A stretch of DNA of 11,764 bases from Jiangellaceae bacterium (GTDB lineage: Bacteria > Actinomycetota > Actinomycetes > Jiangellales > Jiangellaceae). Below are positions 6,058 to 11,764 of the stretch, piece by piece (positions within the stretch are counted from its first letter, which is position 1; every line of letters starts with the position of its first letter). The notes under the pieces are model-generated. The model saw only the letters and a program-made list of their open reading frames with translations, was not told the DNA's origin and did not search any database. Location: assembly GCA_030146385.1 (NCBI GenBank), contig JASLBX010000082.1:1-11764 (forward strand). The letters are read 5' to 3'. Made by a program: the position numbers and the translations under genes.

Positions 6058-7593
6058 ATGGCGCAGGAGTACGCACATCAGGAGCGCGAGCAGTGGGCGA
6101 CCCGCGCAGGGTTCATCCTGGCGGCCGTCGGCTCGGCGATCGGACTAGGCAACATCTGGCGGTTCCCGTACGTGGCGTACGAGAACGGTGGGGGCGCGTT
6201 CCTGGTTCCGTACCTCATCGCCCTCCTGACCGCCGGCATACCGCTGCTGATCCTCGAGTACACGATCGGCCACCGGTTCCGTGGCTCGCCGCCGTTGTCA
6301 TTCCGGCGCCTGTCACGTCCGGCGGAGGCCATCGGCTGGTGGCAGGTCGCGATCTGCTTCATCATCGCGGTCTACTACGCGGTGATCATCGCCTGGGCGG
6401 TGCGGTATACCGGGTTCTCGTTCGGCCTGCAGTGGGGCGACGACCCTAACGCGTTCCTGTTCGGCGAGTTTCTCCAGGTCGCGGAAGAGCCGGGGATGAT
6501 CTCGTCGTACGTCAGTGGGGTCGCATGGCCGCTGATCGCCGTCTGGGCCGTCACGCTCGGCGTGCTCATCTTCGGTGTCCGGCGCGGGATCGAGCGGGCT
6601 AACAAGATCTTCATCCCGTTGCTGGTTGTGCTCTTCGGGGCACTGGTCGTCCGCGCCGTCACGCTGGACGGCGCCGAGATCGGGCTCGACGCGCTGTTCT
6701 CGCCCGATTGGTCAGCGATCACCGATGGCTCGGTGTGGGTCGCGGCGTACGGGCAGATCTTCTTCTCGCTGTCGGTCGGCTTCGGTATTATGATCACGTA
6801 CGCGTCCTACTTGCGGCGCCGAGCGGACATGACGGGCTCGGCGCTCGTGGCCGGGTTCGCGAACAGCTCGTTCGAGATCCTCGCCGGTATCGGCGTGTTC
6901 GCCACCCTCGGGTTCATGGCCGCGGCGTCCGGCGTGGCGATCGACGAGGTGGCGACGTCCGGTATCGGGCTGGCCTTCGTCGCGTTCCCGACGATCATCT
7001 CCAGCCTGCCGGCTGCGGCCGACCTCTTCGGCGTCCTGTTCTTCGGCTCGCTCGTGATCGCTGGGCTGTCGTCCCTGATCAGCATCGTGCAGGTGGTCGT
7101 GTCAACCGTGCAGGACCGGCTCGGCATGCCACGTGAGCGCGCCGTCCTGCTCGTGGGTGGCGCGGCGGCGATCGTGTCGATCGCACTGTTCCCCACCAGC
7201 GAGGGGCTGTACATCCTGGACGCCGCCGACCACTTCATCAACCAGTACGGCGTTGCACTCGCCGCCCTCGTCGTGGTGATCGTCGTCGGCTGGGTGTTGC
7301 GCCAGCTGCCCGCCCAGCGGGCTCACGCGAACGAGACGTCCGCCGTCCCGCTCGGCCGCTGGTGGCTGGTTGTGCTGGGTGTCGTGACGCCGATCGTGCT
7401 CGGCTGGATGATGTACGACAGCCTCCGCCAGGAGTTCGACGCCAACTACGGCGACTACTCCACCGGATTCCTGCTCCTCGCCGGTTGGGCCGTGGCGATC
7501 GGAGCCATCGTGTTCGGAATCGTGATGTCCATCTTCCGGTGGCGTGCGAGCGAGGTCGAACGCGCAGTCGAAATCGAGGAAGGGAGCCGCTGA
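6058..7593 (+). CDS. metP: Sodium-dependent NSS-family amino acid transporter, MetP-like
   Basis: A membrane symporter of the neurotransmitter:sodium symporter (SNF) family with the LeuT fold, importing amino acids with Na+. The 511-residue product has about 11-12 hydrophobic segments. TM1 carries the hallmark AAVGSAIGLGNIWRFPYVAYENGGGAF (starting at 22), holding the unwound helix, the Na+ site and the conserved WRFPY. Other segments include 51-70, 96-117, 157-174, 184-200, 228-250, 267-289, 303-318, 326-350, 362-378, 398-415, 433-452 and 468-492. The ATG at 6058 is chosen because GGAGGTG (6043-6049) lies eight bases upstream; an upstream in-frame GTG at 6004 has weaker support. The stop overlaps the start of metS by one base (TGATG). 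That partner points to the MetPS methionine/alanine importer described in Corynebacterium glutamicum; substrate is inferred, not shown. It interrupts a haem gene cluster. Confidence 0.88.
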   Translation: MAQEYAHQEREQWATRAGFILAAVGSAIGLGNIWRFPYVAYENGGGAFLVPYLIALLTAGIPLLILEYTIGHRFRGSPPLSFRRLSRPAEAIGWWQVAICFIIAVYYAVIIAWAVRYTGFSFGLQWGDDPNAFLFGEFLQVAEEPGMISSYVSGVAWPLIAVWAVTLGVLIFGVRRGIERANKIFIPLLVVLFGALVVRAVTLDGAEIGLDALFSPDWSAITDGSVWVAAYGQIFFSLSVGFGIMITYASYLRRRADMTGSALVAGFANSSFEILAGIGVFATLGFMAAASGVAIDEVATSGIGLAFVAFPTIISSLPAAADLFGVLFFGSLVIAGLSSLISIVQVVVSTVQDRLGMPRERAVLLVGGAAAIVSIALFPTSEGLYILDAADHFINQYGVALAALVVVIVVGWVLRQLPAQRAHANETSAVPLGRWWLVVLGVVTPIVLGWMMYDSLRQEFDANYGDYSTGFLLLAGWAVAIGAIVFGIVMSIFRWRASEVERAVEIEEGSR

Positions 7594-7712
7594 TGTCCGG
7601 TGGTGCGATCATCATGCTGGTGCTCGCCATTCTCATCGTGTGGGGCGGGCTGGCGGCGAGCATCATCGCGCTCAGCCGCCACCCGGAACAGCCAGAGGAG
7701 CCCACCGCCTGA
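7593..7712 (+). CDS. metS: MetS-like small subunit of the NSS transporter
   Basis: A 39-residue single-pass membrane peptide. Residues 5-27 (AIIMLVLAILIVWGGLAASIIAL) form one hydrophobic helix with the WGGL/ASI centre typical of the methionine/alanine import small-subunit family; a short charged, Pro/Glu-rich tail (SRHPEQPEEPTA) follows and should face the cytoplasm. In C. glutamicum the equivalent MetS is needed with MetP for high-affinity uptake. The ATG overlaps the metP stop (TGATG) and has GAGGAAGGGAG (7576-7586) upstream, so translation is coupled and subunit ratio is probably fixed. Its small size means automatic annotation can miss it. Confidence 0.85.
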   Translation: MSGGAIIMLVLAILIVWGGLAASIIALSRHPEQPEEPTA

Positions 7713-7716
7713 CGCT

Positions 7717-7878
7717 GCTGCCGGTTGATCACGTTCAGCATGCCTGTGTGTGCCGTACCGGGTGCACGCGCCTGGTGATGTGCCGACAAACCTGCTGAAC
7801 GTGGTCTATCGGTGCAGTACCACCCGCACGCGCCTGGTACGGCAGGGCTACGCCTGCTGAACGTGGTCAACCGGCAGC
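7717..7878. repeat. 162-base imperfect palindromic element between metS and hemL
   Basis: The outer arms 7717-7740 and 7855-7878 are complementary at 23 of 24 positions plus one G-T pair (core GGTTGATCACGTTCAGCA against TGCTGAACGTGGTCAACC). The symmetry continues inward in the same register: TGCCGTACC (7751-7759) pairs with GGTACGGCA (7836-7844), and partial pairing continues to about 7788/7807. The apex carries a further copy of the arm core (7791-7812). The arrangement resembles a REP/BIME cluster or a MITE remnant. It could also act as a bidirectional terminator for metPS. No transposase is encoded and no clear target duplication was seen. Confidence 0.8.
7751..7874 (+). repeat. Two 62-base diverged tandem repeats
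   Basis: Units 7751-7812 and 7813-7874 match at 44 of 62 aligned positions without gaps. Two blocks are well conserved: GCACGCGCCTGGT (7764-7776 and 7826-7838, identical) and CCTGCTGAACGTGGTC (7791-7806 and 7853-7868, identical). The block between them has diverged. The repeats lie inside the larger palindrome. Confidence 0.75.
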
Positions 7879-7927
7879 GCGAGGCGGCTGAGCAGGGGCG
7901 GCGCGCACGCCGTAGAGGCGTCCTTGC

Positions 7928-7933
7928 GAGAAT
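7928..7933 (+). promoter_or_regulatory. Possible -10 box for leaderless hemL transcription
   Basis: GAGAAT ends seven bases before the GTG at 7941, the same spacing as the candidate before hemB. There is no good ribosome-binding site before that GTG. No -35 box is recognisable, so support is weak. Confidence 0.22.
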
Positions 7934-7940
7934 GCGGTAC

Positions 7941-9254
7941 GTGACCTACCCGATGGACGCGCCGGCCAGTGCCGCCCTGTTCGACCGCGCTCGCGCGGTG
8001 ACTCCCGGCGGGGTGAACTCGCCGGTCCGGGCGTTCCGGGCGGTCGGCGGAATCCCGCGATTCATCACGCGCGCCGACGGGCCTTACCTGTACGACGCCG
8101 ACGGCCGCGAGTACGTCGACCTGGTCGGCTCCTGGGGTCCGATGATCCTGGGCCACGCCCATCCGGACGTCATCGACGCCGTCCAGGCGCAGGTCGCACG
8201 CGGCACCTCGTACGGGACGCCCACCGCACCAGAGGTCGAGCTTGCCGAAGAGATCGTTTCCCGGACGTCCGTGGAGCAGGTCCGGCTTACGTCGAGCGGC
8301 ACGGAGGCGACGATGAGTGCCATCCGGCTCGCCCGAGGCGTGACCGGACGGTCGGCGGTGGTCAAGTTCGCCGGCCACTACCACGGCCACGTCGATGCCC
8401 TGCTGGCCAGCGCGGGCAGCGGTGTCGCCACCTTCGCCCTGCCGGACAGCCCGGGAGTCGTCGGCGCGGCGGAGACCATCGTCCTGCCGTACAACGACCG
8501 CGCCGCGGTGACCGAGGCCTTCGCGGCTCACGGCGACCGCATCGCGTGCGTGATCGCCGAGGCGGCTGCCGGCAACATGGGCGCCGTCCCGCCGGAGGAC
8601 GGGTTAAACGAATTCCTGCTCCGGACGGCGCACGAACACGGCGCGCTACTGGTACTGGACGAGGTGATGACGGGGTTCCGTGTCCACCGGTCCGGGTGGT
8701 TCGGCCTCGACCAGGTGGCGGCGGACATCACGACGTTCGGCAAGGTCATGGGCGGTGGCTTCCCGGCCGCAGCGTTCGGTGGGCGGGCCGAACTCATGGA
8801 GCAGCTCGCGCCGACGGGGCCGGTCTACCAGGCCGGCACACTGTCCGGGAACCCGGTGGCCACGACGGCGGGCCTGACCACTCTCCGGCTCGCGGACGAG
8901 CCGGTCTACCGCAGGCTGGACGAGACGGCACGGACGATCGGAGAGCTGGCGACTAAGGCGCTCACGGCCGAAGGCGTCCCGCATGTCCTCCAGTACGCGG
9001 GGAACTTGTTCAGCATCTTCTTCGTCGATCCCGGCGAGGGTGCGGTGCAACACTTCGATGGAGCCAAGCGGTCCGACGTGGCCCGGTATCGGGCGTTCTT
9101 CCACGCGATGCTCGCGCACGGCATCTACCTGCCGCCGTCCGCATACGAGGCGTGGTTCGTATCCGCAGCACACGATGAGGCCGCGGTCGACCGGATCGCC
9201 GCAGCCCTGCCGGCGGCAGCGAGGGTGGCCGCCGAAGTGAAGGAGACGGCGTGA
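7941..9254 (+). CDS. hemL: Glutamate-1-semialdehyde 2,1-aminomutase
   Basis: A PLP/PMP-dependent class III aminotransferase-fold enzyme converting glutamate-1-semialdehyde, made by HemA, to 5-aminolevulinate for HemB. From the GTG at 7941 the product is 437 residues, normal for the family. It shows ALFDRARAVTPGGVNSPVRA (12-31), the cofactor phosphate loop SSGTEATMSA (118-127), GHYHGHVDALL (145-155), LDEVMTGFR (239-247) with PLP-contacting Asp240, and the Schiff-base lysine K268 in TTFGKVMGGGFP. YQAGTLSGNPVA (296-307) is also typical. The start is uncertain: in-frame ATGs at 7932 and 7953 are alternatives, and the frame stays open upstream to 7812 inside the palindrome, but that extension lacks family similarity. 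The stop overlaps the next start in GTGA. It appears to head the operon that includes cytochrome c maturation genes. Confidence 0.95.
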   Translation: MTYPMDAPASAALFDRARAVTPGGVNSPVRAFRAVGGIPRFITRADGPYLYDADGREYVDLVGSWGPMILGHAHPDVIDAVQAQVARGTSYGTPTAPEVELAEEIVSRTSVEQVRLTSSGTEATMSAIRLARGVTGRSAVVKFAGHYHGHVDALLASAGSGVATFALPDSPGVVGAAETIVLPYNDRAAVTEAFAAHGDRIACVIAEAAAGNMGAVPPEDGLNEFLLRTAHEHGALLVLDEVMTGFRVHRSGWFGLDQVAADITTFGKVMGGGFPAAAFGGRAELMEQLAPTGPVYQAGTLSGNPVATTAGLTTLRLADEPVYRRLDETARTIGELATKALTAEGVPHVLQYAGNLFSIFFVDPGEGAVQHFDGAKRSDVARYRAFFHAMLAHGIYLPPSAYEAWFVSAAHDEAAVDRIAAALPAAARVAAEVKETA

Positions 9255-9898
9255 CGATCACGAGGGTGCACCTCCTGCGGCACGGTGAGGTGAATAACCC
9301 GAAGGGCGTGCTGTACGGGCGGCTCCCCGGGTACGGGCTGTCCGAGCGCGGCCACGCGATGGCTCGCCGGGTGGCCGAGACGGTGGCGGATCGCGAAATC
9401 GTCCACCTGGGCTCCTCTCCGCTGCAGCGGGCACAGGAGACGGCCGCGCCGGTCGCGGAGAAGCTGGGCCTTGAGGTCCTCACCGACGAGCGGGTGATCG
9501 AGGCCGAGAACGTTTTCGAAGGGCTCACCTTCGGTGTCGGAGCCGGTGTGCTGGCGCGTCCGCGGCACTGGAAACACCTTCGGAACCCGTTCCGCCCGTC
9601 CTGGGGCGAGCCGTACGACGAGCAGGTCGTGAGAGTACGGGCAGCGATGGACGACGCAGCCGAAGCGGCGGAGGGGCACGAGGCCATGCTCGTGTCACAC
9701 CAGCTGCCGATCTGGGCGACCCGCCTGGCCGTCGAGGGCCGCCGGCTGTGGCACGACCCGCGCAAGCGCGAGTGCTCGCTGGCCAGCCTGACGACGTTCA
9801 CGTTCGACGACGACAGGATCGTCTCGGTGGCTTACAGCGAGCCCGCAGCCGACCTGCTACCGGCCAAGCCCGGCGCGACGTTCAGTGCGGGGGCGTGA
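9251..9898 (+). CDS. Histidine phosphatase family protein (phosphoglycerate-mutase-like)
   Basis: A 215-residue member of the histidine phosphatase superfamily, which transfers phosphate through a catalytic histidine. The LLRHGE motif places that histidine at 11. SPLQRAQETA (56-65) supplies a conserved arginine, Glu84 is a candidate proton donor, and LVSHQLP (147-153) supplies the second active-site histidine H150. Substrate cannot be read from sequence: such proteins are often labelled phosphoglycerate mutase, but most are phosphatases of small metabolites. The GTG start overlaps the hemL stop by four bases, with AAGGAG at 9240-9245, and resA follows within a few bases. Homologues are often placed between hemL and resA in actinomycetes, hinting at a role near haem or cytochrome c metabolism, but this is association only. 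Confidence 0.88.
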   Translation: MTITRVHLLRHGEVNNPKGVLYGRLPGYGLSERGHAMARRVAETVADREIVHLGSSPLQRAQETAAPVAEKLGLEVLTDERVIEAENVFEGLTFGVGAGVLARPRHWKHLRNPFRPSWGEPYDEQVVRVRAAMDDAAEAAEGHEAMLVSHQLPIWATRLAVEGRRLWHDPRKRECSLASLTTFTFDDDRIVSVAYSEPAADLLPAKPGATFSAGA

Positions 9899-9902
9899 GG
9901 GC

Positions 9903-10493
9903 GTGCGACGAATCGTTGCGGTCGTGGCAGGTGTGATGCTGGCCGTTGCCGGGTGCTCGGACGGGCAGGTTCAGCGCAGCGACGACGCGGCCCAGATCGG
10001 ATACATCCAGGGCAGCTCGGTGACCACAATTTCGCCCGCTGACCGGGAGCCGGCGCCCGAGTTCGGCGGGCCGATCCTCGGTGAGGGCGGGTCCGAGTTC
10101 AACCTCGCCGAGGCGCAGGGCGAGATCGTAGTGCTCAACGTGTGGGGGTCGTGGTGCCCGCCGTGCCGCAAGGAGGCGCCGGCGCTACAGGCCGTCCACG
10201 AGGAACTTGCCGACGAGGGCGTGCGGTTCGTAGGCGTCAACACCCGCGACCCCAACACCACTGACGCGCTGCACTTCGAGGAGGAGTTCGGCATCACCTA
10301 CCCGAGCGTCGTCGACACCGACGGCCGGCGCCTGCTCGCGTTTCGCGAGACGCTGCCGCCGAACGCGATCCCCACCACGCTGGTCATCGACCGGGACGGA
10401 AATCTGGCGGCGCGAGTCCTCGGCGAGGTCACCGAAACGACGCTGCGCGAGCTCATCGGTGACATGCTCGCCGAAGATCCGGCAACGAGCTAG
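9903..10493 (+). CDS. resA: ResA/TlpA-like thiol-disulfide oxidoreductase lipoprotein
   Basis: An extracytoplasmic thioredoxin-fold protein that reduces the CXXC cysteines of apocytochrome c so haem can be attached (System II). From the GTG at 9903 the product is 196 residues. It starts with a lipoprotein signal (MRRIVAVVAGVMLAVAGC) whose lipobox VAGC puts the lipidated cysteine at 18. The thioredoxin domain covers about 55-190, with the active site WCPPC (cysteines 85 and 88) in VLNVWGSWCPPCRKEAP and the cis-proline P157 in NAIPTT. The GTG at 9885 is an alternative start; 9903 is preferred because it gives a standard signal peptide, although its ribosome-binding site is poor (GGGGG at 9889-9893). 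The gene begins four bases after the upstream stop. Reducing power should come from CcdA, encoded next. Confidence 0.93.
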   Translation: MRRIVAVVAGVMLAVAGCSDGQVQRSDDAAQIGYIQGSSVTTISPADREPAPEFGGPILGEGGSEFNLAEAQGEIVVLNVWGSWCPPCRKEAPALQAVHEELADEGVRFVGVNTRDPNTTDALHFEEEFGITYPSVVDTDGRRLLAFRETLPPNAIPTTLVIDRDGNLAARVLGEVTETTLRELIGDMLAEDPATS

Positions 10494-10501
10494 TCGAGGC
10501 C

Positions 10502-11248
10502 ATGGGTCAAACCTTCGGCGAGACCGTACTGACCGGTTCTCTCTTGCTGGCGATCCCGGTCGCGCTGGTCGCCGGCCTGGTGTCGTTCCTGTCCCCGTGC
10601 GTCGTCCCGCTCGTGCCGGGATACCTGTCGTATGTCACCGGCCTGTCCGGCGCCGACATGGCGGCCGTCCAGCGTGGGCGAGTCTTTCTCGGCACGCTGC
10701 TGTTCGTCCTGGGCTTCACGGTGGTGTTCGTCTCGTACGGCGCGCTGTTCGGCGGGCTCGGCTCAACCCTGCTGGGCCACATGGACGTCATCACCCGAGT
10801 GCTCGGCGTGCTCACGATCGGACTCGGCCTGCTCTTCGCCGGCTGGCTGCCGGGGCTGTCCCGCGATTGGCGACTGCGGGCCACACCCGCGGCGGGGCTG
10901 GCCGGCGCACCGGTACTGGGCGTCCTGTTCGGTCTTGGTTGGACACCGTGCTTCGGACCGACGCTCGCGGCCGTGCAGACGCTGGCCATCACCGAAGCCA
11001 GTGCGGTGCGCGGCGCCCTGCTGTCGGCGGTGTACGCGCTCGGTCTGGGGCTGCCGTTCATCCTGGCGGCCGTGGCGTACCGGAGGGCACTCGGCGCGTT
11101 CGGCTGGATCCGGCAGCACCAGGTGTGGGTGATGCGGATCGGTGGTGCCATGCTCGTCCTGCTGGGTGTGCTGCTGGTGACCGGCATGTGGGGCTCGCTG
11201 GTGGCGTCGATGCAGGGGTGGATCAGCGGGTTCGAGGTGATCGTGTGA
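10502..11248 (+). CDS. ccdA: Cytochrome c biogenesis protein CcdA
   Basis: A polytopic membrane protein that passes electrons from cytoplasmic thioredoxin across the membrane to ResA. The 248-residue product shows six hydrophobic segments, near 13-40, 62-86, 95-116, 132-160, 167-193 and 207-230. The two redox cysteines lie in the family motifs SFLSPCVVPLVPGYLSYV (Cys33) and GLGWTPCFGPTLAAV (Cys150). The ATG lies eight bases after the resA stop, with CGAGG close upstream, a weak ribosome-binding site that suggests coupling. The stop overlaps the resB start by one base (TGATG). Length and motif order match the short DsbD-like CcdA family, so this is not full-length DsbD. Confidence 0.95.
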   Translation: MGQTFGETVLTGSLLLAIPVALVAGLVSFLSPCVVPLVPGYLSYVTGLSGADMAAVQRGRVFLGTLLFVLGFTVVFVSYGALFGGLGSTLLGHMDVITRVLGVLTIGLGLLFAGWLPGLSRDWRLRATPAAGLAGAPVLGVLFGLGWTPCFGPTLAAVQTLAITEASAVRGALLSAVYALGLGLPFILAAVAYRRALGAFGWIRQHQVWVMRIGGAMLVLLGVLLVTGMWGSLVASMQGWISGFEVIV

Positions 11249-11764
11249 TGGCCGGCCGGGGAGCGGACACGCGCCCGCCGGCACTGTCGGCCGGCGAGTT
11301 CGCGCGCTGGACCTGGCGACAGCTGACCTCCATGCGCGTGGCGTTGATGCTGCTGTTCCTGCTCGCGCTCGCCGCCATCCCCGGGTCGGTGATCCCGCAG
11401 CGCCGGGTGAACCCGCTGGACGTCGCGGATCTCGTCGAGCGCAACCCCGAGCTGGCCCGCTGGTACGACCGGCTCGGATTGTTCGACGTGTTCAACTCGC
11501 CGTGGTTCGCCGCGATCTACATCGCGCTCATGGTGTCGTTGGTCGGGTGCATCCTGCCCCGCTCGAGGGACCACTGGCGAGCCATGCGCGCCCGACCACC
11601 CCGCGCGCCCCGCCTGCTGGAGCGGATGCCCGCGTACCGGCGGTTTGTCGTGGACGCTCCGCCCGAGGCGGTCCTGGACGCGGCGCACGACGAGCTCAAG
11701 GAGCGCCGGTACCGGATCAACCCGGACGACGATTCGGTGGCCGCCGAGGCCGGGCACTTGCACG
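11248..11764 (+). CDS. resB: Cytochrome c biogenesis protein ResB (5' part; runs off the window)
   Basis: The first 172 codons of ResB (Ccs1), the membrane subunit that with ResC/CcsA forms the System II haem-export and attachment complex. The frame is open to the window edge. Visible features are a short basic N-terminus with RQLTSMRVAL (24-33), TM1 (31-50) ending AAIPGSVIPQ, an extracytoplasmic loop with WYDRLGLFDVFNSPWF (72-87), TM2 (88-104) with MVSLVGCILPRSRDHW, and the basic RARPPRAPRLLERMP (114-128) before the large soluble domain. The rest lies downstream, where ccsA/resC would be expected next. The ATG overlaps the ccdA stop in TGATG. Identity is firm despite truncation by the window. 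Confidence 0.92.
   Translation, partial: MAGRGADTRPPALSAGEFARWTWRQLTSMRVALMLLFLLALAAIPGSVIPQRRVNPLDVADLVERNPELARWYDRLGLFDVFNSPWFAAIYIALMVSLVGCILPRSRDHWRAMRARPPRAPRLLERMPAYRRFVVDAPPEAVLDAAHDELKERRYRINPDDDSVAAEAGHLH

Noticed and set aside
7717..7878. CRISPR array or tRNA-like structure
   Set aside because: Only two or three repeat copies with inverted orientation and variable spacing, and no cloverleaf, anticodon arm or CCA end.
7812..7940. N-terminal extension of HemL by 43 codons
   Set aside because: The extension begins inside the repeat element, is Arg-rich without resemblance to HemL, and family proteins start near the called GTG.

Overview
This is a high-GC chromosomal segment with tightly packed genes, all on the + strand. 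Start codons are often GTG, and ATGA/GTGA stop-start overlaps are frequent. Gene content and style (a Rex repressor heading a haem operon, a HemD carrying an N-terminal SUMT-like domain, a System II cytochrome c maturation cluster, a MetP/MetS-type importer) point to an actinomycete. A lineage near Jiangellales or Propionibacteriales is possible, but that is a guess from general style and repeat type, not from any search.

Layout. (1) Positions 1-94 hold a Rex-type operator and a probable promoter. (2) rex-hemA-hemC-hemD (95-4807) form one operon, each junction being a 4-base overlap. They encode the NADH-sensing repressor, glutamyl-tRNA reductase, hydroxymethylbilane synthase, and uroporphyrinogen-III synthase with a degenerate SUMT-like N-terminal half. 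A strong stem-loop follows. (3) hemB (4959-5933), porphobilinogen synthase, stands as its own unit. (4) A two-gene NSS transporter, metP-metS (6058-7712), lies inside the haem cluster. (5) A 228-base gap holds a 162-base imperfect palindrome containing a diverged 62-base tandem repeat. (6) hemL, a histidine-phosphatase-family gene, resA, ccdA and resB (7941 to the window end; resB is cut off) form a second operon.

How the genes work together: HemA and HemL make 5-aminolevulinate from glutamyl-tRNA. HemB, HemC and HemD take it to uroporphyrinogen III. ResA, CcdA and ResB keep apocytochrome c cysteines reduced and attach haem outside the membrane. Rex probably represses its own haem operon when NADH/NAD+ is low, tying haem supply to respiratory demand.

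I found no phage, CRISPR, toxin, defence or RNA genes, and no clearly new multi-gene system. The most unusual material is two palindromic repeat elements. One is 61 bases and is read in frame as the C-terminal tail of HemA. The other is 162 bases and lies between metS and hemL. They share a 13-base terminus differing at one base. No stretch over 300 bases lacks a gene.
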